Shown here: positions 26,701 through 35,236 of the stretch, in pieces | How positions within the stretch are numbered: the first letter of the stretch is position 1 | How the letters are laid out: each line of letters opens with the position of its first letter | Notes under the pieces: model-generated | The model's database searches: none | Told to the model about the DNA's origin: nothing | What the model saw: only the letters and a program-made list of their open reading frames with translations | Source of the DNA: Methanospirillaceae archaeon | GTDB taxonomy: Archaea > Halobacteriota > Methanomicrobia > Methanomicrobiales > Methanospirillaceae | Reading direction: 5' to 3' | NCBI GenBank assembly: GCA_016926505.1 | Contig: JAFGOM010000023.1 | Location: 1 to 56,058 of the forward strand | DNA: 56,058 bases | Made by a program: the position numbers and the translations under genes

Positions 26701-27615
26701 ATGAAGATCGGGTATCCGTGCATTAACCGGTCGCTGTCGTGCAGGAGCAGCAGGACATTCAGGCTTGCCTCCTACAGTGAAAAACGGTTATATGAAACCG
26801 TGCAGGAAAATCTTCAGTGTCTTACCGAGATTCTTCACTATAATCTCGATCATAGGATCTTCTTCTTTCGGATAACCTCAGATCTTATTCCCTTTGCATC
26901 CCACCCCGTCTGCAGAGCAGACTGGCAGAGCCGGTTTGCTGATAATTTTACTGCTCTCGGAACTTTTATCCGTATCAACCAGATGCGTATCTCAATGCAT
27001 CCTGACCAGTTTATTCTCCTCAATGCAACAGATCCTGACATCGTTGAACGAAGTAAGAAAGAGCTCGAATATCATGCCGAAATCCTTGATCTGCTTGGTC
27101 TTGACCTGACCGCAAAGATCCAACTCCATGTCGGTGGTGTGTATAACGATAAGAGGGCCAGCATGGAACGGTTCATCGATCAGTATGCAACCCTTGATGA
27201 GCCGGTCCTACGCCGCCTGGTTATTGAGAATGATGATTCGCGGTACACGGCAAATGACTGCCTGCAGATTCATGATAAGACCGGTATCCCGATACTGTTT
27301 GACAACCTGCATCACCGGGTGAACTCCGGTGGTGAGGAATTAAAGGAGATATTCCCTGCAGTTGCCGCAACATGGGAACTGCATGACGGGATCCCGATGG
27401 TTGATTACAGCACTCAGGAACCGGGGGCCCGTCCGGGAAAACATGCAGAAACAATTGATATTTCTGATTTTTTTGCGTTTACGCAGGACATCCTGCCGTT
27501 TGACAGTGATATCATGCTCGAGATAAAAGACAAGGAGAAGAGTGCAATAGCAGCTCTTACTGCCGTAAAAGATGACGACCGCCTCTTTGGAAAAAAAATG
27601 AGACCTGGTAACTGA
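26701..27615 (+). CDS. uvsE: UV damage endonuclease UvsE/UvdE
   Basis: The 304-residue protein matches UV damage endonucleases, TIM-barrel metal enzymes that nick DNA 5' of UV photoproducts and other lesions to start an alternative excision repair. Typical blocks are MKIGYPCINRSL at the start, FFFRITSDLIPFASHP near residue 58, MRISMHPDQFILLNA near 98 (metal-binding His and Asp), LQLHVGG-like IQLHVGGVYNDK, LVIENDD near 177 and the LFDNLHHRVN segment. Length is normal. The start has AGGAAA seven bases upstream. Neighbouring genes are unrelated. Confidence 0.94.
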   Translation: MKIGYPCINRSLSCRSSRTFRLASYSEKRLYETVQENLQCLTEILHYNLDHRIFFFRITSDLIPFASHPVCRADWQSRFADNFTALGTFIRINQMRISMHPDQFILLNATDPDIVERSKKELEYHAEILDLLGLDLTAKIQLHVGGVYNDKRASMERFIDQYATLDEPVLRRLVIENDDSRYTANDCLQIHDKTGIPILFDNLHHRVNSGGEELKEIFPAVAATWELHDGIPMVDYSTQEPGARPGKHAETIDISDFFAFTQDILPFDSDIMLEIKDKEKSAIAALTAVKDDDRLFGKKMRPGN

Positions 27616-27761
27616 ATGAAAGAAGATTTAACCGGATTCTGCTATCTGTTTTATCTACGGCGATGAATCACGAACCAAAGCCAGATGTGAAATAACATCA
27701 GGAAAAAGCCTAAGGAGAGGAGTCATAGAGGGATCCTCTGCTTCAGAGGAAGCAGCCGGGG

Positions 27762-27770
27762 AAAAAAAAA
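27762..27770 (-). terminator. Poly-U stretch after the triple-cache gene
   Basis: Nine A residues on the plus strand give a T9 run on the minus strand, 24 bases after the stop of the gene ending at 27794. Such runs terminate archaeal transcription. Confidence 0.4.
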
Positions 27771-27793
27771 TGAAACCGGTTTATTAGAATGGA

Positions 27794-29179
27794 TCACTGG
27801 ACTGAAACACCGTACAGACCGCCGGCAATCCACCAGTCTTCATCGACCGGTTGTAAGTACATAAGTTTGGGTATCTCTTTTGGGTCACCGGTTCTCGTAT
27901 CAGGGAACATTCCATGAACAAATCCTCCTCCTGATGCAATGATATCGAGGGCCTGCTCGGTCGTCTTAGTATGGTAGGAGTCAGAGAAATCAAGGATACT
28001 CTTCCCGATACTGTCTGTCATGTAGGGATCTGCAAGGAGGGTTGCATCTCTGTCCCCTGCAAAGAGCCAGACGTTCTCTGTTGTAAAGATCCCGTCCGGA
28101 TCACTAATAACTGAAAGGGTCTCCTCTTTTCCGTGCTCTTTTGCGTAACTAACAGCACTATCAACACGGGAGACAAGTTCCTGCACCGTCCCCTCCCGGA
28201 TCACGAGACCGGTGAGGTCTCCTGTTTTATACTGTACATATCCGGGATGAATCGTCCCTGCCCCGATAAGCCAGTCCCCGTCCATGGGTATGGTATAATC
28301 AATTTTTGGGATATACAGGCTTTTGTTATCAATAAAGATCCGGTACAGACTATGGGAAAACCCGGCTCCTCTATCTGCGGTCCGGACAACCGTATCGACT
28401 GTCTGAACATTATCGATATCGCGATACCATCTCATGCACAGTCCCTGGATCCAGGGTTGGTAGGGGTGGGCGAGATTGGTTGTGTTGGTATCATATGCAA
28501 CGATATACATCCCGTCCTGTAAAAAGTCCCCGTTTGGATCAGAAAATGCTGCTATTGCAGCTTCCTTTCCCTGCTCACGGGCAAAAGCAGCAGCTGACTC
28601 GACAAAAGCCTGCAACCGGGAAGCATCCGGGTTTTCTCCTGATATCTCTGCTGCTGGTGCAGGAAGGGTTCTCGGGCTGTAAATACCTGCTCCGATAAGC
28701 CAGGTATCATCGACAGGGGTGATATAGGAATTTTTCTGCAGGATCGCCATCTCGAGAACGGGGTCGGGATAGTAATAGGTAACAATCCCTCCGCCTGCCT
28801 GTGCAACCGCGACAAACTCTGCAATCATCTGGTTTCCATAGATATCGGTATCAGTTATCCGGTTCTTTCCGATAAGTTCCGGCTCGTAGGGCAGGGCAAG
28901 GGTTGTTCCTCGGAAGTCGTAGGCAAAGATGTAGATGTCGTTTTGTGTGTATTTCCCGTTCATGTCGTTAAATTCCCGCAATGCTTCTTCTTTTCCGACA
29001 GATCGGGCGTAATCTGCAGCTTCATTCACGTAAGTGACAAGTTCCGGCAGTTTCATCGAGGAAGAGGCGGTCGCGTTCTGCAGGGCGGGAATAACTGCAC
29101 TGTTCGTGGTATCTGATGATACAACTCCTCCGATAGAAAAGAGAAAGAGTATTAGGAGACAGAAAGGCCAGGCTCTCAT
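27794..29179 (-). CDS. Secreted protein of three tandem cache domains
   Basis: The 461-residue protein has a signal peptide (about residues 1-21) and then three homologous domains of about 140 residues (roughly 40-185, 187-330, 335-460). Each begins with a helix containing a YA/FA-R/K-x-x-GKEE/A motif (for example AADYARSVGKEEAL), continues with IYIFAYDFRGTTLALPYEPE-type strands, a GGGFVHG/GGGIVTY loop, and ends with DWLIGAG or equivalent. This is the calcium-channel/chemotaxis cache type that binds small molecules outside cells. There is no second membrane segment or output domain. It lies just downstream of a cache-HAMP phosphatase in the same direction, so it may supply ligand to that receptor. 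Confidence 0.85.
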   Translation of the reverse strand: MRAWPFCLLILFLFSIGGVVSSDTTNSAVIPALQNATASSSMKLPELVTYVNEAADYARSVGKEEALREFNDMNGKYTQNDIYIFAYDFRGTTLALPYEPELIGKNRITDTDIYGNQMIAEFVAVAQAGGGIVTYYYPDPVLEMAILQKNSYITPVDDTWLIGAGIYSPRTLPAPAAEISGENPDASRLQAFVESAAAFAREQGKEAAIAAFSDPNGDFLQDGMYIVAYDTNTTNLAHPYQPWIQGLCMRWYRDIDNVQTVDTVVRTADRGAGFSHSLYRIFIDNKSLYIPKIDYTIPMDGDWLIGAGTIHPGYVQYKTGDLTGLVIREGTVQELVSRVDSAVSYAKEHGKEETLSVISDPDGIFTTENVWLFAGDRDATLLADPYMTDSIGKSILDFSDSYHTKTTEQALDIIASGGGFVHGMFPDTRTGDPKEIPKLMYLQPVDEDWWIAGGLYGVSVQ

Positions 29180-29300
29180 ATGAGTAGTATTCTAACTCAA
29201 AAGAAATAAGGAATGCGATCGAACCCCACGGCTGGAGATTCCCGGCACCGGTATGGGAAACAGGGACCGGCAGGATAAAAGGATGTAACGGGAATCCTGT

Positions 29301-31217
29301 CTAAAACCTGGCAACGACAAGCGTGATGTCATCAAACTGCGGTTCATTTCCCGAAAATACTGTAACCGCATCGATGATATCACCAACGATCTCTTTTGCA
29401 CAAAGACTGCTGTCCTTTCTGATAAGCGGGATAAGTCGTTCCTCACCGAACTGGTTTTTGTCTGTATCAATTGCCTCGGTGATACCATCGGTATAGCAGA
29501 CAAGAACATCACCGGTTGTCAGGGAGATAGTCTCACTGGTATAGGGGGTATCAGCAATGACTCCTGCTGCCATTCCGGTTCCATGAAGAGAACCGATAAC
29601 GGTATCCTCATGGAGCAGAACGGGAGGATTATGCCCTGCATTGCAGTAGGTCAGTGTCATGGCAGAGAGGTCAGCGATTCCGTAAAAGACCGTCACAAAC
29701 ATCTCGTTCTCAGTGTTCTCAACGATAAGGTTATTAACCCGGAAGATGAGTGCCGCAGGATCAGGATACCAGGCTGCATTGCCTCTGATAAGGGTCCGGG
29801 ATGAGGCCATGAATAACGCAGCAGGTACACCCTTTCCTGATACGTCGGCAATAACAATACCGTACCGGTTATCGTCAAGACTGATGAGATCATAAAAGTC
29901 ACCGCCGACCTCGCGTGCCGGCAGGGTATGCATCATGATCTCAAGGCCGGCGATATCCGGGCATTCCTTTGGGAGGAATGTTCTCTGGATCTTTGCAGCG
30001 ATTGCGAGTTCTGCTTCTTTGCGCTCAAGTTCAGTGCTGTAGTACCGGATTTTTCTGACCATCGTGTTGATGCTCGTCTCAAGCCTGGCAAACTCGGCAA
30101 TACGTGCACCGCTGATCGCATGATCAAGATCCCCGTCAGCGATGGTTGTTATGTCAGATATGACCCGGTTAAAAGATCGGGTGATACGGCGGGATACCAG
30201 CAGCGTCAGAACTGCACCGACGAGAACGGCAACCAAAAGAATCTGGAGGCATATGATGATAATCTCGTGGAGCATTGCAGAAAGCATGTTCTTACTGACG
30301 ACATGTTCCATGACAAGGCTGTTATCAAAGACCTCTCCTTCCCGCATGATCGGTACGAATACAAACCGGCTGCAGTCGCCATCCTCCTCCTCAATACGGA
30401 TCTCCTCGTGAGTTGCAAAGGTACGATCTACATACTCCTTCCTCTCGGAAATGGGGAGTCCGGTTTTCGGGGACCCGGTCTGTGCGATGGGATCCGGTTT
30501 ATAGCGGTGGTACAGACGAATTGCAAGGATATCCGGGTCAAGTCTCCCGAATTCATCGAGAACCTGCTGGTACGAGAGTGCCATGTCGCGTTCCTCGAAA
30601 TAATCAGAGATGATACCTACTGCAAAGAGATAGTCCTTGTCAGGTGAAGGAAGGTATCCGTACTTGGATAGTTTTCCTGAAAAATCAGTATCAGAGGTTC
30701 CGTTTAGTGAGACGGTTACCCGATCCGGGACATAGCGGTCACCGGCACGTATCTCCTCCATGCCACGGTAAATTTCCGGCCATTTTCGGAAATCAATCCC
30801 GATATCCCCGGGAACGGTCGAGTAAACGATAATACCTTCTGGATCAATGACTTTTAACACGACAGTCCCGTTAATTCCCGGGTCATTGTCTGCGATAATC
30901 CCGGAAAGTTCCGTATTGGTGATGGTATCGTTATTCTCAAGATATCTCATTTTTGTGGCAAGAAGTATCTTTTCCATTGCCGGATCCAGCCTGTCATCAA
31001 TGAGATCCAGGCTCCTGCTCACGAGTATTACTGCTTTCTCTGCATTTTCTGCTGAATAATCGGTAAACGTGGTATACAGGTGGATGGCAGCCTCCTCTCC
31101 TACAAGGTAGGTAAGGGAGAGTGACGTCAGTGATACAATGATGATAATTGCAATGATTACGATCATCAGGTATCTGCGAAGAGAGAAGAGCGGTTTTTCC
31201 GGGTTATCTCGGTTCAT
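29301..31217 (-). CDS. Cache-HAMP-SpoIIE (PP2C-type) serine phosphatase
   Basis: The 638-residue protein has a membrane helix (about 14-36), a double-cache extracellular region (to about 330), a second helix (335-360), HAMP (360-413) and an RsbU/SpoIIE phosphatase domain (about 420-638). The phosphatase shows GGDFYDLISLDDNRYGIVIA, DVSGKGVPAALFMA, YCNAGHNPPVLL, CYTDGITEA and the final FDDITLVVARF, covering the metal-binding Asp residues of PP2C enzymes. In bacteria such enzymes act on anti-anti-sigma proteins; the archaeal target is unknown. It is followed 121 bases later by the secreted triple-cache protein on the same strand. Confidence 0.92.
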   Translation of the reverse strand: MNRDNPEKPLFSLRRYLMIVIIAIIIIVSLTSLSLTYLVGEEAAIHLYTTFTDYSAENAEKAVILVSRSLDLIDDRLDPAMEKILLATKMRYLENNDTITNTELSGIIADNDPGINGTVVLKVIDPEGIIVYSTVPGDIGIDFRKWPEIYRGMEEIRAGDRYVPDRVTVSLNGTSDTDFSGKLSKYGYLPSPDKDYLFAVGIISDYFEERDMALSYQQVLDEFGRLDPDILAIRLYHRYKPDPIAQTGSPKTGLPISERKEYVDRTFATHEEIRIEEEDGDCSRFVFVPIMREGEVFDNSLVMEHVVSKNMLSAMLHEIIIICLQILLVAVLVGAVLTLLVSRRITRSFNRVISDITTIADGDLDHAISGARIAEFARLETSINTMVRKIRYYSTELERKEAELAIAAKIQRTFLPKECPDIAGLEIMMHTLPAREVGGDFYDLISLDDNRYGIVIADVSGKGVPAALFMASSRTLIRGNAAWYPDPAALIFRVNNLIVENTENEMFVTVFYGIADLSAMTLTYCNAGHNPPVLLHEDTVIGSLHGTGMAAGVIADTPYTSETISLTTGDVLVCYTDGITEAIDTDKNQFGEERLIPLIRKDSSLCAKEIVGDIIDAVTVFSGNEPQFDDITLVVARF

Positions 31218-31476
31218 GGGATCGATAGGATAGTTTAAGATACAAAACGTAATGAATATTAGTCAGGATGACGTAACCCATAACAGGGTTTCTCACCTAT
31301 ACCTGCTACCCGGTACTGGAAAAAGGTAGTCTTTGGTGTGCTACTGCGAAAAACCGGATCCCGGATGAGGTTACCGGTTCAAGGGTCCTGTTCCAACCGG
31401 TAAAAAATGCATGACAGTATGATTTTTAAAACCCCGGTTGAATACAGGAAAAAACAGGATACGGAAAATTAACCTG

Positions 31477-32889
31477 ATGATTCACTCTTCACTCCTGCAT
31501 AACCGGTATATCCCTCTTCTCGCACTTCTTCTCTCGACGATTATCTGCATTGCGGTCAGTATCATCATCCTTCATTCCGGGTATACCATCATCTTCCAGA
31601 ATCTGTTCTACATACCGATCATCCTTGCCTGTATCTTTTACATCTGGCGTGGGTTTCTCTTCTCAGTTCTCCTTGCCGTTTTCTACTTCATATTAATCAC
31701 CACCCATGTCCCGGATCCGGTAATCTTTCTTGAGGCTTTCACCCGGGTTATCTTCTTTACCGGGGTCGCCGGGGTAGTTACTATCCTTACCGGGATAAGC
31801 AGGCGATCAGAGGATACTATTCATGAACTGGCAGGATTCCAGGAGAGTATCATTAACAATGCACGGGTCTGGCTAACCGTTCTGGACCAGAAAGGAACGA
31901 TATTTCTCTGGAACAGGGCAGCAGAGGAGATAAGCGGGTATGACTCTTCTGAGGTACTGGGAGATAACGGGATCTGGAAACGGCTCTACCCTGAGAGAGA
32001 GTACCGGAGAGCGATATCAAAAACAATACAGGAGATCCTTGATACAAAGGAGTATTTCCAGCACTTTGAGACTACCGTTCTGACAAAGGATGGCGATGAA
32101 AGGATAATATCCTGGAATACGAATCGAATCCCAAATAAAAAAGATACAATTCCTGCATTTGTTGCAATCGGGGTTGATATTACTGATAAAAAGAAGGCTG
32201 AAGCCTCACTATGCGAAGTTAACAGGAATTTAGAGGATCTGATCTCTATCGCGAACGTCCCGATTATTATATGGGATCCGGATCTCAGGATCACCCGGTT
32301 AAATCATTCCTGTGAACTCCTTATCGGGAGGAGTGCAGAAGAGGTGCTGGGGAAGTCGTTAGAGTTACTCTTTCCACCGGACCAGGCAGATTGTTCCCTG
32401 CAGATGCTCAGAAAAACCCTGGAAGGGGTCAGGTGGGAGACGGTTGAGATCGATATCAGGCATAAGAACGGTTCAATCAGGAATGTTCTCTGGAACTCTG
32501 CCACGCTGTACACAAAAAACGGAACCAATCATCCGGTTGCAACGATCGCCCAGGGTCGTGATATCACCGATATCAGGAGATTTGAGCAGGAACGTGAGGT
32601 TGCTGTCATGCAGATCCAGAAGAATCTTGCTCAGCTTGCCATCTTAAATGACGGAATACGAAACCCGTTAACGGTTATTGTCTCTTACACTGAGCTTTTA
32701 GGTGAAAAATCCCTACTTGAGGTAATCCAGTTGCAGACAAAGAAGATAAATGAGATGGTTACCCAGCTGGATCAGCGGTGGATTGAATCAGAGTCGGTAT
32801 TACAGGTTCTGCGAAAGCATTACCACATATACACCGATGTCTCTCAGGAGCAGGATGCAGGCGTAACCATGTCGGATTCAGAACAATGA
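31477..32889 (+). CDS. Membrane PAS-PAS signalling protein lacking a kinase domain
   Basis: From ATG 31477 the protein has about 470 residues; a TTG at 31438 would add 13. About four membrane helices (residues 8-100) are followed by two PAS domains (about 125-240 and 250-370, the second with RLNHSCELLIGRSAEEVLGK) and a C-terminal helical part. The latter holds a degenerate histidine-kinase box, LAILNDGIRNPLTVIVSYTE, in which the usual His-Asp is absent. The protein ends without an HATPase domain, at an ordinary stop followed by non-coding sequence. It may act as a receptor that pairs with other kinases, or as a scaffold. It is monocistronic. Confidence 0.83.
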   Translation: MIHSSLLHNRYIPLLALLLSTIICIAVSIIILHSGYTIIFQNLFYIPIILACIFYIWRGFLFSVLLAVFYFILITTHVPDPVIFLEAFTRVIFFTGVAGVVTILTGISRRSEDTIHELAGFQESIINNARVWLTVLDQKGTIFLWNRAAEEISGYDSSEVLGDNGIWKRLYPEREYRRAISKTIQEILDTKEYFQHFETTVLTKDGDERIISWNTNRIPNKKDTIPAFVAIGVDITDKKKAEASLCEVNRNLEDLISIANVPIIIWDPDLRITRLNHSCELLIGRSAEEVLGKSLELLFPPDQADCSLQMLRKTLEGVRWETVEIDIRHKNGSIRNVLWNSATLYTKNGTNHPVATIAQGRDITDIRRFEQEREVAVMQIQKNLAQLAILNDGIRNPLTVIVSYTELLGEKSLLEVIQLQTKKINEMVTQLDQRWIESESVLQVLRKHYHIYTDVSQEQDAGVTMSDSEQ

Positions 32890-32928
32890 TCAATGAAAAG
32901 AGCGACGATTTCACCTGATTTTTTTCGG

Positions 32929-33408
32929 TTATATGACCAGAAATCCTGCTGTTGTAAGCATCCGGATCATCTGGTGCTCCCAGATACTATCATCCGGTTC
33001 GGTTAGAGACGAGATATGTTTCTCCCATAGAGAAACAAGGAAGGGATCTTCTGAGAGAAGGGTTCGTGAGTTGATAATCCTTCCAACTCTCTCCCCCCGC
33101 CGGTTCTCTATTCGCAGGCGGTAACAGGAGTATTCCCGGCAGATTTCAGGCCGGGTCAGATGGATGGTACAATAAGCCAGACCTGTATCTTTCTTAATCC
33201 GGAAAAAAGGGCACGCCTGTGGTCGTGTGGAAAAGATTGACTGATCTGCAAAGAGTTCAATCTTGTCCATATCGAGCCTGACTTCGTAGACTACATTGGT
33301 GTAGTTGTTTATCAGTCTGAAGGTATCTGATGGACCGGAATCTATGATTGCATAGACAAGGCCGAGATGGCTGCAGCATTCCCCGCACTGCTGACATGAA
33401 AATACCAT
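32929..33408 (-). CDS. YkgJ-family zinc/iron-chelating cysteine-cluster protein
   Basis: The 159-residue protein opens with the cluster CQQCGECC (residues 5-12) and has later Cys residues in ACPFFRIKKDTGLAYC, ICREYSC and nearby, the pattern of YkgJ/UPF0153 proteins thought to bind Zn2+ or an Fe-S cluster. Length is as usual. No function is established; some members are linked to protein modification or flagellar proteins. It lies between unrelated genes, 85 bases after the decarboxylase gene on the same strand. Confidence 0.87.
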   Translation of the reverse strand: MVFSCQQCGECCSHLGLVYAIIDSGPSDTFRLINNYTNVVYEVRLDMDKIELFADQSIFSTRPQACPFFRIKKDTGLAYCTIHLTRPEICREYSCYRLRIENRRGERVGRIINSRTLLSEDPFLVSLWEKHISSLTEPDDSIWEHQMIRMLTTAGFLVI

Positions 33409-33449
33409 TTTTCCTCTATTTATTCTGGTGATAACAGGAAATCATGTAT

Positions 33450-33471
33450 CCCCTGTAAAAAAAAGCAGGGG
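33450..33471 (-). terminator. Hairpin with poly-T loop after the decarboxylase gene
   Basis: CCCCTG (33450-33455) pairs with CAGGGG (33466-33471); the loop gives a T8 run on the minus strand. It lies 23 bases after the decarboxylase stop, and before the YkgJ gene on the same strand, so it may separate their transcripts. Confidence 0.45.
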
Positions 33472-33493
33472 TGGTATGATCCGGGCAGGCAGA

Positions 33494-34723
33494 TTATTTG
33501 TTGATATTTACCACTTTTGCCGGTGGAAACCCGTTAAAGCAGGTGGAAGAAGCGATGGAGTATGCACCGATATTTGCGGAATAGACCAGATCATTGATCT
33601 GCAGGTCAGGTAGTTCTGCACTCAGTGTGATGGTATCGAATGCATCACAGGTTGGTCCAAAGACAGCCGAGATGGATGTTTCTCCTTCCTGAAAGGAACG
33701 GACCGGATAGGTATTGTGATCAAAGACCTGGCCTGAGTAGGTATGGTATACTCCGTCATTGATGTAGTAGCAGGGTTTTCCGTCCCGACAGGCTTTCCCG
33801 ATCACCTTGGCAACAAGAACACATGCGTCAGCCACGAGAAACCGTCCCGGTTCTGCAAGTATCTCCATATCAGGAGGAAACAACCGTTTTATTTCGGCAT
33901 TTAATTTTCGTGCAAGCGTTCGCAAAGATTTCACCTCAGGGTGGTACTTCACCGGAAAACCACCTCCGATATCCAGAACTTTTATCTGTCTTCCGGTCCG
34001 TGTCTCTGCCTCGTCAATGATATTTGCCGAGAGGTGCAGTGCCTGGATATAATTATCAAAATTCGTACACTGGCTGCCGACATGAAAACTCAGTCCCTCA
34101 ACATTGAGCCCCATGGAAAATGCCTCTGCAATCAGATCAACGGCTTCTCCCGGATCGGCACCAAACTTAGAGGAGAGTTCAACCATGGAACCGGTGTTTG
34201 GTACCCGTATCCGTAAGACAAGACCGGCATGAGGAGCATATTTTTGTATCTTTCGTAACTCCTCGATATTGTCATAGGTAACCAGCGGGTTATATTGGTC
34301 TAGTGCCTGGATCGTCTCGATCGGTTTTATGGTGTTTGCATAGATTATCTTATCCCATATCCACTCCTGCCGCTTCTTCTCATCCATATCCCTGATATTT
34401 TCATACACGATCATGAACTCAGGCATGGATGCGACATCAAAACTGCATCCCTCCATAAAGAGCGTATGAACAACATCAGGAGTTGAATTTGCTTTTACAG
34501 CATAGTAAATCTGGGCACGGGGCATGTATTTTTTAAACTCACGGTAATTTTGCCTGATTTTTTCATGATCAATCACAAAGATGGGTGTACCATGCTCACA
34601 TGCCAGTTCGAAAAGGTGATCCTTCTGCTCCCTGCTCAAACAGGAGACGGTCTCGTCGTATGCGTCTCCCCGTGTTCTCTTTGTATCCTTTACTGCTACG
34701 GTTGCCACTACTGAGTAATTCAT
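33494..34723 (-). CDS. Type III PLP-dependent decarboxylase, ornithine decarboxylase-like
   Basis: From the ATG at 34723 the enzyme has 409 residues. The PLP lysine is Lys77 in YYAVKANSTPDVV, and other fold III motifs are SFHVGSQCTNFDNY, VLDIGGGFPVKYHPEV, LAEPGRFLVADAC and, near the C-terminus, the substrate-site motif GPTCDAFDTI. That last block, with its cysteine, is the eukaryotic/archaeal ornithine decarboxylase pattern rather than that of diaminopimelate decarboxylase. The product would be putrescine or a related diamine, for polyamine synthesis. The frame extends to 34792 but the extra residues look atypical. Lysine or arginine as substrate cannot be excluded. Confidence 0.88.
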   Translation of the reverse strand: MNYSVVATVAVKDTKRTRGDAYDETVSCLSREQKDHLFELACEHGTPIFVIDHEKIRQNYREFKKYMPRAQIYYAVKANSTPDVVHTLFMEGCSFDVASMPEFMIVYENIRDMDEKKRQEWIWDKIIYANTIKPIETIQALDQYNPLVTYDNIEELRKIQKYAPHAGLVLRIRVPNTGSMVELSSKFGADPGEAVDLIAEAFSMGLNVEGLSFHVGSQCTNFDNYIQALHLSANIIDEAETRTGRQIKVLDIGGGFPVKYHPEVKSLRTLARKLNAEIKRLFPPDMEILAEPGRFLVADACVLVAKVIGKACRDGKPCYYINDGVYHTYSGQVFDHNTYPVRSFQEGETSISAVFGPTCDAFDTITLSAELPDLQINDLVYSANIGAYSIASSTCFNGFPPAKVVNINK

Positions 34724-35236
34724 CTGATAAATATGAAAGTATGCCAAAAAAACAGAGGCCTTATCACGGGTATCATAATGATCCCGTACCATATCCGCAG
34801 GGATTAGAACGTCGAATATACAGGTTTTACTCTTTTATCCGGTCAGGAAAGGTGAAATCTGTACTATTTTATTTCGTATATCAGTCATGTTTTTTTCAAT
34901 CCATGCTTCTTTTATTATCATGAACGCCTGAGTTCTTCCTATCCGGTGAAATGATACTATTTCCCAGTGAAAGAAAACGGCTGTTATATCAGGGGTAATC
35001 TGAATTTTTTTAAAGGAACCGGTTTTATTGTTGAATAGGGAAAGAGGTGCGCTTTGGTAGAGTAAACCGAAGGAAAGGTATCACCCCTTTTTCTCAATTC
35101 ATGCGATGGGTTTTCCGGTTTACCAGGGCAGGGTGAATATCCGGCCTGGTTGAGGCACAATGGTGTGATATGGGAAAGAACAGAGACGCAACGATAAAAA
35201 GTTATATAAGAGTTAAAAGGTAAAGCAGTCATATTC
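34724..35236. other. Divergent intergenic region
   Basis: This region of about 510 bases contains promoters for the leftward decarboxylase and the rightward coiled-coil gene. A clear TATA element lies at its right end (separate entry). No further gene, RNA or repeat is seen. Confidence 0.45.
35196..35210 (+). promoter_or_regulatory. TATA/BRE-like promoter for the coiled-coil TPR gene
   Basis: AAAAAGTTATATAAG is centred about 33 bases before the ATG at 35237, so transcription should begin only a few bases before the start codon. Confidence 0.6.

Noticed and set aside
29928-30647. 239-codon open frame on the plus strand
   Set aside because: It lies wholly inside the SpoIIE phosphatase gene on the other strand and has no recognisable domain; the phosphatase motifs are unambiguous.
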